Positions 1-11,400 of a stretch of 64,000 nucleotides of DNA are shown here, in pieces; position 1 is the stretch's first letter, and the number at the start of each line of letters is the position of its first letter. This DNA comes from Leptospira soteropolitanensis. GTDB lineage: Bacteria > Spirochaetota > Leptospiria > Leptospirales > Leptospiraceae. The notes beneath the pieces are model-generated. The model saw only the letters and a list, made by a program, of their open reading frames with translations. It searched no databases and was not told where the DNA came from. The stretch spans positions 124,001 through 188,000 of the forward strand of contig NZ_JAMQPN010000007.1 in assembly GCF_026151655.1 (NCBI RefSeq). Reading direction: 5' to 3'. Position numbers and translations under genes: made by a program.

Positions 1-2802
1 GACACTGATCTTTCCGTGAGTGTTCCTATTTCTGAAATGGTTTCTTCTGTAAAATCTGTCAAACGAATCAGAACCGATTCAGAACATGGAAAGTCAGTCG
101 TTCAAATAGATTTAGAGTTTGGAGCCTCAAATCTTGAGTTTAAAGATCAGTTGTATCAAACAATTTTAGAAATGAAAGATAGACTCCCGCTAGGTGCTCG
201 GGCACCGCGGTTGTTACAAGGAGAGATGAAAGAGAGACCATTTATAGAAATATTGATTCCGAAAGGAGATCGAAAAGAATCAGATAGTTTTAATTTTTCT
301 TTGCAACAGTTGGTGTTTCAATTGGAAAGAATCTCTGGTGTCACCGAAGTCCGCATAAAAGGAGAGCCAAAACATTCATCATTTATTTCCTTAAAATCTC
401 ATGTTTTGGATGTATTTCCCATTACTGTTCGTGATTTGGAATCACAGATACACGCGGCAATACGCGGAGGATCTCTTGGTAAAATAGAGGGATATACAAA
501 GGATACAGAGTTAAAGTTCGCATCCCAAGTAAAGAATCATGAAGACCTTTTCGAATTTCCCATTGATTTAAGAGATGGTTATTCCGTAAATCTTGGGCAA
601 TTAGCAACTATATTTGATTCAGAATTGCCAAATGAAAAACTCACTCGACTTGATGGAAGAAGTTCTGTTTACTTAGCACTCTTTACGGATCCAACAGCGA
701 ATCCTTTAAAAATATCTTCGGAGGTTCGGAAGAAATTACAAAATTTAGATTTAACTCTCTCCCCATTTATATTTTTTGACGCATCCAATGAGTTACGTAT
801 TCAGTTAAAACAGTTTGTAATTAATTTAGTGTGGAGTTTGTTATTTGCTTTTTTGTTTTCTTATCTACTCTATCGGAGTTGGGTTCCGGCCTTTATTTTA
901 TTAACTTCAGTAGTATTCTCGCTTTTACTCTTTTTCCATTTGGTTTTGTTTTTTTCTATTTCAATCAATTTACTTAGTTTAGGTGGTATTTCTGTTGGAA
1001 TAGGTATGTTATTTGATGCAAGTAACTTGGTCGTTTTCTCGATTCGTAAAAAATTAGAAAATAATATAATTCTGAATTCCGTCACAAAGGGTATTCGGTC
1101 GGTTCTTATATCATTATTTTCTTCTTCGTTAACAACGATTGTTGTTTTTATTCCTCTTTTGGTATTTCCACTGGAGTGGAATAGTTTCTTTTATGACTCC
1201 GGGATTTGTATTGCATTGTTAGTATTTTGTTCTTTTATTTCTTCTTTATGGATTGTTCCATTAGTCATTATCTCCTTTGCTGAATCATTAAAAGGTGCCG
1301 ATCTTAATCTTACATTCGAGAGTCTGTTATTTTTAAAATATGAAAAATCTTATAAAATATGGGAAGGTTTAAATAAAAACAAGATAACTCTGGTTATATG
1401 TATTCTGGCTTTAGTTTCTTCCATCGGTTTTGGTTTCCATTGGCAGGTATTTCCGAAACAACCGAATATTGGTTTCTCATTGCTATTGGCACCCAAAACC
1501 ACACTTTCATTGACAGAAGAATTAAGTGTTGTTCATGAATTACAAACTGAGATTCAAAAAATAAATCCAAACCATCCTAGTCTCGTGGTTCCCAGGGAAG
1601 GATTCGATCCAAAAAAACAAAATCCAAATCAAGCGATTCCTATTGAATGGAAACTGCTTGGATTGAAAAAACAAAAAGAATTGGAATCAATCCTTTCTGA
1701 ACTACTTTCAACTAAAAAATGGGATTGGAAATTGGAGCCAATCGAATCTCAAGTGGCCATTGCTTTGCCATTTCTTCCGAAGGATTCTATTATTTTTTTA
1801 CATGAATCTGCTCATGAATTACTAAAGGTTACGAATCAATTTAATGGCATTGCAAGGGAACTTGGATTTGCTGGAAGTTTGAATTTTTCCCCAAAACAAA
1901 TCATAATGGAAGAGTGGTATCGTAATCAAATCCCAATTCCTGAGTTGATTCTTAACGAAGACGACTTAATGCAGAGAGTTCTATATAAGGGAAATCAATT
2001 GTTCTTGGGAACCATTGGAGAAGCAAATAAAAGAGATTTGTATATAGGGATAGATTCTTCGAATTTCGATTTTGTTGGGATTCCAGATTCCAAAAACATT
2101 CGTTTCAAAACAAAAACTTACGAATCCACTTTTATCGGATCTCTTTTTACTTCAAAAAAAAAGGATAGTTACACTGAATATCATCGGGAATCAGGTTTAT
2201 TTTATAATGAATGGGTAGGAGAATCGTTGGGCATTGATTCAAACCTTTTTAAGAAAGAGGGCGGTTTGTCTGTGGTGTTTGAATCAGCTAAAAAAGAAAT
2301 TCGTAGGTTTTATTTAATTCTTATACTTTTATTTCTCCTTTCGTTTGTATATATCTATCTAACTCTCGTCGGAATTTACGAATCATTCTTAATTCCTTGT
2401 TTTTATCTGGGAATATCTTTATTGTATCTGGCGGTAACAGTTGCTTCTATTTTCATTCTCTTTCGGGAATTTCATTTAGGCCATTATATAGGTTTAATTA
2501 TTTTATTGGGTTTGTCTATAGATAGTATTTCTTTGTTTGGTGAGAAATGGATGGAATTTCAAAAAGAAGATCCAAATGAGAAGAAAATAGAAGATTCTTT
2601 TCGTTGGTTGATTTTGCCGATAGGTCTGAATTCCGGGACAACTTTAATGGGAATTTTGCCAGTGATTTTATTTGGTGTTCCAGGTTCTGAATTTTCCCAA
2701 ACAATCGCATTGACAATGTTTGTTGGCATACCGATTTCTGTTTTCTTTGTTTTTTATATCTATCCAGTTTTATTTCAAAAGTATATGGAAAAAAATATAT
2801 GA
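1..2802 (+). CDS. RND-family efflux transporter permease (5' end outside the window)
   Basis: This is an inner-membrane proton-driven exporter of the RND superfamily, or a protein derived from one. The frame is open from base 1, and a possible GTG at 16 is probably internal: the first residues visible already belong to the first periplasmic porter domain, so TM1 and the true start lie upstream. Visible order: porter domain (to about residue 255), a block of hydrophobic helices (about 270-425), a second periplasmic domain, then a second helix block to the C-terminus. The TM4 motif reads GMLFDASNLVVFS and keeps one acidic residue of the proton relay. The TM10 position that is usually GLSAKN reads GLSIDS, so the usual lysine is replaced by aspartate. 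The stop overlaps the start of the next gene by ATGA, so the two are coupled. The substrate is unknown. Family assignment is fairly firm; full transport competence is doubtful. Confidence 0.8.
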   Translation, partial: DTDLSVSVPISEMVSSVKSVKRIRTDSEHGKSVVQIDLEFGASNLEFKDQLYQTILEMKDRLPLGARAPRLLQGEMKERPFIEILIPKGDRKESDSFNFSLQQLVFQLERISGVTEVRIKGEPKHSSFISLKSHVLDVFPITVRDLESQIHAAIRGGSLGKIEGYTKDTELKFASQVKNHEDLFEFPIDLRDGYSVNLGQLATIFDSELPNEKLTRLDGRSSVYLALFTDPTANPLKISSEVRKKLQNLDLTLSPFIFFDASNELRIQLKQFVINLVWSLLFAFLFSYLLYRSWVPAFILLTSVVFSLLLFFHLVLFFSISINLLSLGGISVGIGMLFDASNLVVFSIRKKLENNIILNSVTKGIRSVLISLFSSSLTTIVVFIPLLVFPLEWNSFFYDSGICIALLVFCSFISSLWIVPLVIISFAESLKGADLNLTFESLLFLKYEKSYKIWEGLNKNKITLVICILALVSSIGFGFHWQVFPKQPNIGFSLLLAPKTTLSLTEELSVVHELQTEIQKINPNHPSLVVPREGFDPKKQNPNQAIPIEWKLLGLKKQKELESILSELLSTKKWDWKLEPIESQVAIALPFLPKDSIIFLHESAHELLKVTNQFNGIARELGFAGSLNFSPKQIIMEEWYRNQIPIPELILNEDDLMQRVLYKGNQLFLGTIGEANKRDLYIGIDSSNFDFVGIPDSKNIRFKTKTYESTFIGSLFTSKKKDSYTEYHRESGLFYNEWVGESLGIDSNLFKKEGGLSVVFESAKKEIRRFYLILILLFLLSFVYIYLTLVGIYESFLIPCFYLGISLLYLAVTVASIFILFREFHLGHYIGLIILLGLSIDSISLFGEKWMEFQKEDPNEKKIEDSFRWLILPIGLNSGTTLMGILPVILFGVPGSEFSQTIALTMFVGIPISVFFVFYIYPVLFQKYMEKNI

Positions 2803-5477
2803 ACCGAAATTGGATTCGATTTTTCCGATTCCGGCTTTTGGCTATTGTATTATTTTTTCTGTTACTTTCCATTTTTTCTATCGATAGACTTGTATTTGCT
2901 GAAGAAGTGCCTGTTTCTAATAACGAAACCTTACAAATTACGACTCTTTGGCCCAATAAAACAGCCCTGCAAATAGAGGAAAATATAACAAAACCGTGGG
3001 AACAAATTTTAAAATCGGTTTCAGGATATAAAAAAATCGAATCTATTTCGGAAGTAGGTAGTTCTCTGATTCACTTAGAATTAGAAGGAGGATTTGAGAA
3101 ACAAAGTTTAATTCAGACAATCCGAAATGAATATCTATTACAAAGACAGAGGTTTCCGGAGGATTCTCTTTTCCCAAAAATTAAACTTGGTAAATTAGAG
3201 GGTGATTATATAATTATTTTGCAAAAAATTAAGGAGGGGCCTGAAAAAAACAGAAAGGAATTGGAACAAAAAATACGTAATATTTCTGGATTAGAATCGC
3301 TTATCCACTATTCGCATAAAGAAACTGAGATGGTAGTGCAAGTTCATTCTAATTGGATCCATGCAAAAGATTCCCCTTCTTTATCAGAAATTTTTACTAC
3401 GATTCGAAATTACCATTGGGGTTTTGGTTTTGATCCTTTGAATCATATTTGGTTTCAAAAAGATTTTCCTATTCTGCCTGAGTCATTTTCTAAATTGGAA
3501 ATTCCATTTCGATTGGGAGAAGGATTGAAGTTTTCTACTTTGGGAAAAGTTACTTTAGAAGAGAGAGAACTACGGCACGGAACAAGGATTAATGGTCTTA
3601 GCTCAGAGACAATGATTTTGAAAGCTGAGAACAATATTGCGCTGTATGGTCTCACCTCGGAGTTGAAAACTTTATTAAATAAATATAATGATTGGATTTT
3701 GTTATATTCTAGTCATCAGGATTTAATGAATGATTGGTTCCGGTTTTTCATCATTTTCTTTTCGGTGGATTTTCTTTTGGTTATTTTTGCTTCTTATCTT
3801 GGATTGGAAGGTACAAAACTTCCCATATATTTCTGCGCTTATTATACATCCCTTCTTGTTTTTCTTGGTATATGTGTACTCTTGGTTATTCCTATTGGCA
3901 AAGTTTTTCTTTTTTTATTTATTTTATGGAAATATTTATTTGCCATTTTTTCGTTAAAAAGGTTGGGGCCTTGGGCCAAACAGTCGATTTATTCCTTTTT
4001 TATTTTTATTCTATTTATTTACCTGGACTGGATTCCAAAAATTTTTGGTTTTATTTTATTATCAAATGTTTTCTTTTTTATATTCATTTCATTCTTAAAA
4101 ATACTTTATAATCCTTTTATTAGAATCCATTGCCCTAAGTTTCCTTTGTTTGTCTTAGATTTGAATATTTCTTTTTTTCGGAAATATTGGAAAGGATCGA
4201 ATGCTCCCAGATCATTATTTCAAATATTTTTAGTATCTATTTTCCTTTTTATCGGTTTTGTCTTTGCAATCCATTCTAGTGTTTCATTGCATCCACTAAG
4301 AATTCCCGATGGATCCATACAAATGGCAAAATTGGAATTTCCAACATCAATCCCTGAGCAGGAATCTCTTCGCATCACCAAACAAGTAGAAGATACATTA
4401 TTAAAAAGACAAATTACTGATTTATTAGTGGTGAAGCAGAATCCATCGAATGCTGATTTTTATTATCGTTTGAACGAGAATGGACTTGAAAAAGGATTGA
4501 ATGATTTACCTACCGAATCTGGGTATTTTCATACTTTGAGTGCGTCTGAGGTTAGCGCAGGTTATATCATTCGATTTTCAAATGCAGATACGCAAGTGTT
4601 AGAAAATTATATTCTCCCTCTGGTTCCCTGGTTACGTAATTTCGATGGAATTTCTGAAGTGGTTTTGTGTTTTCAGCCTTCTGTCGAAGGGCTTGAATTA
4701 ATGGCTCCTGCTATGTTTAGAAATTTATTGAGATATGGTGTTGCTGATGCAGTAAGGGAAAGATCTTTAGATTTGCAATCGGCGATTGTTGGTAGGATGT
4801 TAATTAATGAAAGGTTAACGGACATTCGTTTCACTGTAGAACAAAGTAAAGATTTGGACCGATATAAAGAAAAAGGAATCAAATTACCTACGGGTATTAC
4901 TTTGTTTGATAAATCCTTTTCTCGTTATCACGAAATTAAAACTCCAGGTCGAATTTACCATAAAAATGGTGATACAAGTTTGGAACTTTTAATTAAAGGT
5001 AATAATATTCAGTGGGATGAACTAAAATCCAGAATCAATCAACTCTTAAGTATTGGACCTGTCAGACTCACTGAAATTTTACCGCAGAAGAATTCGGAAA
5101 TGAATTATCGTCCCATATTTTTATTTCTTTGGATCTTTGTGTTTCTATTTCGTAAAAAATCTAAAATACATTGGTTTTTGATGATAAATCTTTTTTTACT
5201 CCTTTGGAAAATGCAGACGTCGCTTTTCAGTGATGAATATTTATTATTTGGAACTCTGTCTATTGCACTTGCTGTTTTTCTTTTTTGGACAAAGGACTTT
5301 TTGTTTCGTTTAGGAAAGATAATTCCTCTCATCTTTTTAGTTTTAATCTCCTATTTATTCCCAGGAGAAGGTGGGAAATTCTTTTTTGAGGGATTGTCCC
5401 TTCTTCTTATTTTTTTTGTGATTCAAGATAAAATATTTATTATTGGGAGGTTTTTTAAAACCAACACTTCTTTTTGA
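2799..5477 (+). CDS. Divergent RND-like membrane protein, second subunit
   Basis: This 892-residue protein has RND architecture: an N-terminal membrane anchor (about residues 10-33), a periplasmic porter-like domain, a central hydrophobic block (about 310-440), a second periplasmic domain beginning with one more helix, and a C-terminal hydrophobic block. The N-terminal periplasmic part (ITKPWEQILKSVSGYKKIE) resembles the start of an RND porter domain. I find neither the TM4 Asp pair nor the TM10 Lys motif; the central block is dominated by Phe, Leu and Ile with few charged residues. It starts inside the stop of the preceding transporter (ATGA), so both are likely made in equal amounts and could form a mixed trimer, as MdtB/MdtC do. 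Its role is inferred: a non-pumping partner, or a decaying paralogue. The coding sequence is intact, which argues against simple decay. Confidence 0.65.
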   Translation: MNRNWIRFFRFRLLAIVLFFLLLSIFSIDRLVFAEEVPVSNNETLQITTLWPNKTALQIEENITKPWEQILKSVSGYKKIESISEVGSSLIHLELEGGFEKQSLIQTIRNEYLLQRQRFPEDSLFPKIKLGKLEGDYIIILQKIKEGPEKNRKELEQKIRNISGLESLIHYSHKETEMVVQVHSNWIHAKDSPSLSEIFTTIRNYHWGFGFDPLNHIWFQKDFPILPESFSKLEIPFRLGEGLKFSTLGKVTLEERELRHGTRINGLSSETMILKAENNIALYGLTSELKTLLNKYNDWILLYSSHQDLMNDWFRFFIIFFSVDFLLVIFASYLGLEGTKLPIYFCAYYTSLLVFLGICVLLVIPIGKVFLFLFILWKYLFAIFSLKRLGPWAKQSIYSFFIFILFIYLDWIPKIFGFILLSNVFFFIFISFLKILYNPFIRIHCPKFPLFVLDLNISFFRKYWKGSNAPRSLFQIFLVSIFLFIGFVFAIHSSVSLHPLRIPDGSIQMAKLEFPTSIPEQESLRITKQVEDTLLKRQITDLLVVKQNPSNADFYYRLNENGLEKGLNDLPTESGYFHTLSASEVSAGYIIRFSNADTQVLENYILPLVPWLRNFDGISEVVLCFQPSVEGLELMAPAMFRNLLRYGVADAVRERSLDLQSAIVGRMLINERLTDIRFTVEQSKDLDRYKEKGIKLPTGITLFDKSFSRYHEIKTPGRIYHKNGDTSLELLIKGNNIQWDELKSRINQLLSIGPVRLTEILPQKNSEMNYRPIFLFLWIFVFLFRKKSKIHWFLMINLFLLLWKMQTSLFSDEYLLFGTLSIALAVFLFWTKDFLFRLGKIIPLIFLVLISYLFPGEGGKFFFEGLSLLLIFFVIQDKIFIIGRFFKTNTSF

Positions 5478-5489
5478 TACCTTAGAGAG

Positions 5490-8400
5490 TTGAGGTTCTC
5501 TATGTTTTCTCAACTTTTTTCTTTTCGAAATTTATTTATCATATCCTTATATATTTTAATTTCTGCTCTTTTTACGTTCACGATTTACGCCCAGTCTCTT
5601 TCTGAAACTTGGAACCCACCTGTTTACCAATCTTCGGATTATTCTGAATTTTATGGGGGAGTTTATTTTTCAAATTCTTTGGAAGAATGGGATTATAAAG
5701 TGGAAGAGGTTTTATACCAATCAATCAGTCAGTGGAAAGAATCCGCTGAGATAATGGTAGAACAAATGTTAGCTTTAGAGGATGGATCAGATGCTTTTAT
5801 CGCAAATGAAGGATATTTGGATGAAAGAAGGAAGTCATTATTTTCTGAAGTGACAGTCCTCTATTCCGCATGGGAAAGGGAGTTGATTGATGATTATTTC
5901 GATAATCGTAACTCTTTTTTACATAAATTAGAAACGGGTAAAGTGGATTCTTTATACTTCCAAAGAATTGGCCAGGTATCAATGTATGAAGAGTACACGA
6001 AAGAAGAACTAAAAACCACTGAAAATAGAAATAGAATTTTAGAATCAGCCAAAGAATGGGAATTTCAGTGGAATCAAACAAGACAAGTCGGTTTGGATGC
6101 ATTTTCCAATTCCTTTACAGAATTGGAAAATGACTATCAGGCGTACATTCAATCTTTAGCAGATACGGAAAATCGTTTTTCAGATAACTTAAGTGCCATT
6201 AATTCTTATAAAGAAACAATTAAAACTGCGTTAAGGGAAATGATTTCTCAATTACAGCTGGGTTTAGATTCAGAGTGTTCGGTAAATACTGGATGCCAGT
6301 ATAAAAATTTTGATGGAAGTTTTAACGAAGCTGGGAAGTTATTTTCGAAGTTTATTGGAGATCTTTCTCTAGAATTAAATGGTCCAGGAATTGATCCAGA
6401 TTCTATCCTAACTCTAATTTCCACAAAAATCAGAGATTTTTTATCTGATGAGTCGAATAAGGCATTTTCGGAATACTTGCGGTTTGAGGATCAAATTTAT
6501 ACATACCAAACCGGTTTTCAAATCAACTTGGATCAAACCAAATCAAAGTTTGATTTGGGAAGTGCACAATGGAATCTAAGGCATCAATCATTTTGGCAAC
6601 TTTCTTCAGACAAGCGTTATGAAAATTGGTTGGCTGGTGGGCCCGGCGAAATCGGAAATTTTGGTCGTGTTTATGATCCAGAATTAAGAGCAATATTTCA
6701 ATCAATCCACAATTCTAATTATCAAAGTTTGACCTCTCTTATCAATGGAAGATTAGGTGATGGTAGAAGTGTCCAATCTATCATTGCAGCAAATTTGTAT
6801 ACCGATGCTTATAATTTTATTAATAACGAAAATTTCGGCGGTTTTTACGTTCCTTTTGACAAAGCCCATCATACAACCGGAAATTTATTGTTAGATGGAA
6901 GGGACAAGTATGGGATTTGGATAGCGCAAAGAGATTTTTCAATGTCAGACCAAAAAAGGGTAGAGCTTCAGATGGGTGCCATCGGTTACTCCGTTCTTTA
7001 TGAAATGTATGATGATAATTCTTACCAAACATCTTTATACTGGAATAGTAACTATTCTCAGTTAGGTGGACAGAGAGATCATTTTCAGAATACATTGCTT
7101 CCTGCAGTTTCCCATTGGGAAACGAAAGTAAAAGAATATTCGGATTTTTATGAAAATTGGAAAGATAATCGAGAAGATTTAATCGCTGATGCTAAGGCAA
7201 AACTGGAAACCAATAGAATGGATTTGGAACGTTCTAAGGAAGATTGGTTACAGCGTCTTGATGAGGAGAAACGAAACGGACTTAGATCTTGGACAGATTT
7301 ATATAAAAATGGCGAAGGCGTTGAGAGCTCTTCACCCAACATTTCCTCTTGGTCCCCTTCTAACAAGTGGAATCCGTTTTATAACGAAAAACTTTCTGAA
7401 TTTAAAAACTTAAGTATATTTGATGGTTCAACAGAAAACATAACAATTGGTAATAGTAGTCTCATTCATGAATTACAAAGAAGTATTGTCGGTGTAGGTC
7501 AATATGCATCAGTTCTTCAGATGAATCATGATTTAGAAGAATTAAAGAAGTCAGAACAAAACAAGCTTATTAATCAAATGGCCTATGAAATTCGCTGGGA
7601 TTCTTTAGGCGGAAGAGAACTTTCCAAAGAAGAGAAAATTTTACTTGGAAGTTATGATGTAACACAACTTTCAAAAGAGGAACAAACACGATTCGGTTCC
7701 TGTTATGAAGATCCAGAAGAGACTCGCTGTCAGTCATTATTGAAAAAAGAATACGATACTGTAGTTGATACAAGGAATGGAGTCCTTACTTTAAAAAAAG
7801 AAATACATAATGGTTTGCTTGCTGGAAAAAATTCTGACGGGCAATACAATGCTGGAAAAATGGAAGACGTTCGCCATGTTCAGTTGAGTTCGATAGGGAA
7901 AATACAGTTAGCCAAAACAGATGATTTTTTTAAGATCTGGGATGAAGAAGATTGGGCATCGTTATACCAAAAGAAATCAGATATCGCTGATTCCTTTTTA
8001 ACAAATTCTCTGCAAAAAGATAAACAATTTATCAATTCGAATTTAGTTTCGATCCAAGAGAAAGATAATCGAAATAAAGCATTGTATTTAGAAAGAAAGG
8101 AATCACAGGAAAATGCAGATTCAATTTTTCAAGAATTGGCCATTGCTTATTTAACGGGAGGTGCTGCAGGCGTAAAAGCCTCCTTAAAGGGAAAATTGGA
8201 ATCGACAATTAACGGTGAATTGGCGAAGGCTTGGGTCACAGCTACAGGTGGTAGTGAGTCAGATATACAAACAGCCTCAATGCTGATTGATTTTATGCGT
8301 GGTAGAATTTCTGCCAAAAAAATTCAGTCGCGCGATCAATATATTTCAATCAAAAATCCCATCCAAGCTTTCGAATCGATGATTTCAAAAACATGGGCCG

Positions 8401-11400
8401 CGACCGTAAAGGTTATGGATGTCGGAACACTTGGTATGTCAACTATGGCTCTCAATTTGATGCAGGCTCCTTCGATGGCAGCTTATAAAACCATCGTGGG
8501 AGAGAGACAGTATGATAAAACAAACAAACAAATTGCAGGGACTGGAAATCGTATCCAAGAAATTAAAGAAAATGAACAGATGTTGGTTCAAAATGCAATT
8601 TCTATGGCAGTTTCGCAAGGGACTGGTTTCCCACTTGATGCCGTTTCTAAAATGTTAGGTGATAAGTGGAATCAAATCAAAGCAAAAAAAGCCAATAATG
8701 ATATGGGAAAAAATCCCTTTTTAGACTTAGGTTCGCAGGTAGTAGGGGCCATCGGTGGCATCGCGAAAACAGCAGTTGTCGCTTTCGGGATGCCAGAAGA
8801 TGAAATCTTATCTGTTATGGAGGATACAAATAGAATCATCAATGCGGGAAATATAAATCAAAATTCATCTTCAAGTGCTAGTTTTGGTTACAGTTTACAA
8901 GCATTGGGTATGCAAGCGAGTTGGACTCAACATAAAAGTGCTTATTTAGACCTTAGAGATTCAAAGGCTGTAGTGGAAGACCTTGGCAAAAAAGCCCTTT
9001 CCAAAGAAATCGCAAAATCTTTAGGTATGGATGAATCGGCCGTTGGCCAGATTGTGAATTCCAATTATTCTGCTTATCAAAAACAAAAAGCCGATAAGAA
9101 GGCAAGATCGAAGGCAGTGAGACAAACCGCAGTGAATGCTGTATCCATTGCGATCACGTTAGGTGCAAGTGGTGCTTTGGCTGGAGTGAATTCTGTTCTT
9201 TCAAATATTGGAAAAGTTGTCAGTGGAATCACAAACGGATTATTACCTGCGACTGCTCAGGTCGGACAAGTCGTAGCATCCACCTTTGTGCAAACCATCG
9301 CAGGTAGTCACGAAGGCCCGAAAGGTGCGATTGCTGGTTTTGCGAATGGTGCTATCGGTGGAATTACGCAAGGAATTGGTAAAATCCAATCAGGTTTTTT
9401 TAAGGGGATGGTTCCGGGACTTGGGGTTACCTATTCCGATAAGACTGGTTGGGGAGGTTCGATTGGGATTGGTAATGCTCTCAGTAATGTGAGTGTTAGT
9501 TTTTCCGAGCGGGGAGATACCTCCTTACAAGCTTCTAAGTCCTTGCCCGGTGGAGTGCAACTAACAACAGATGTGACAACTAACGGCGCTGCTAATATTG
9601 GATTTAATTATAATCCTACAGGTGAGGGTCCCAGAAAAGATTGGAATTTTTCATTGATGTATGATTTAAATGGTAGCGGTTTGAGTGGAAGTATTGGTTA
9701 TACTGATCCGAATTCGAAACTTGGAATTACATCTTCCATTGATAAGGAAGGATTTTCCACCTCATCTGAGTTACAAGGAGTGACTTTGGGAACCAATTCA
9801 AAAAATGGATTTGAAATGCAGGAAATGAATTTTGCCGAACAGAATATCAATGCCTCTCAGGATGAAAGCGATATAGATAAATCCCCTGCCGATAAGGATG
9901 CTCCCGAACAAGAAGGAGATTTCCTTCGTGATTTCTCTGATGCCGGATTGGCACTCGCTGGTTTGCTTGCGGGTGGGGCTGCCGCAGCCGCCAAACTTTT
10001 TTCAGGTGCTCCATTACCGAATTCTTCACAAGGTGCTGCAAGTGCTGGAGAGTCTTTAGTTTTAGAGAGGGACCGAAGGAGGGAGGAGGAAGGGGATGAT
10101 GCAGGAGATGAAGATTCAAACGAAGAAAATGATATTATTACACAGTTTAATCAAGAATTGTCCGAAGTTAACCAGATAATCCGTAATTTAAATGATGATC
10201 TGTCAGACTATTCGTTGGCAGATGGTTCGGCTGAAAAATCAAAAAATGATATAATGGCCGAAGGTGATTTTTCTGGCTTAACTCCGGCACAAGACTTTTC
10301 ACGCAAATCATACTTAGTTTCTACTCTGTCAGAGATGTTCAAAGGAGGGAAAGTCAATGCCCAATACTTTGCAGACAATTTTGGAATATTGAGTAAGAGT
10401 TTAGATCCTGCAACACTTACAAAATTCCAAACGCTTGTAGAAAATAGTTATCAAAGAGTTAAAGACGACTCCGGTAGGCTTGTTTTTTCCCATGATCAGG
10501 TATCGATATTTAATCAGCAAACTAGTGTTGTTATCAATGGAAAACTTTTCGTAAGGGAACCAGGAACAGATTACTTTACTTCGGATGCAAAGTTTCCAGA
10601 TGGAAAAGATCATAAAATTAAATTTACCCAAGAAGGAAAAATAAAAGAAGTTACTACAGACCTTAGGACTGGTCAGACCAAGTCAACAATTTGGGATACT
10701 AAAGGCCAAGAAATCAGAAAAGACTTAGGCAAGTCAAACCAAGAAGAATTTAACTCATTTCAGGATAAAGATGAACGCTGGAACAAGGTAAAAGAAGTTT
10801 ATGTTTTGGGGAATTTCGCTACTGCTGAAAAAATGATTAACTCTAGCGCTCTTTCTGCTGATGATAAAAAGAAGATGATTGCTGAACTAAAAAGTTATAA
10901 AAAAGAATGGAACGATATGGGTTCAACAAAACAGGAAGCCTTACACCAATCATATTTGTTGAAAAAGTATGATTTACCGGTTTTGCAAACTATCTCCACG
11001 AATGGAAAAGCAGGTGATGAACCTGTAGCAAATGGTGGATTTTATAAAACCACAGTGAACATTGTAGATGGAAGTCGAATCGCTCCTTATCCAGACCAAG
11101 CCGAATCTATGAAAGACTTCAGATACAAATTGCATTATGAACCTTCAGAAAAAAATGGCTTTGTAGCTGATTCAAATGCTGGTAAATACAAAGTAGATTT
11201 AAATTCTGATTATAATGCTGGGAACGATATGATGTGGTATGGACCAAATACACAATTTAAAGTTTTAGATGTAAAAATAGAAGGAGGTAGTGGTGATGGA
11301 TTCAATAATGCTGGTGCAGCGCATGGAACGAACATTCGACTGGCACTTCTTGATAAGAATGGAAATACGACATCCGTTGTGGATGTCGTGCATTTAACTG

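Noticed and set aside
2516..2956. Leftward 146-residue open frame across the RND gene junction
   Set aside because: It is antisense to two clear membrane-protein genes and has the low-complexity look of a shadow frame.
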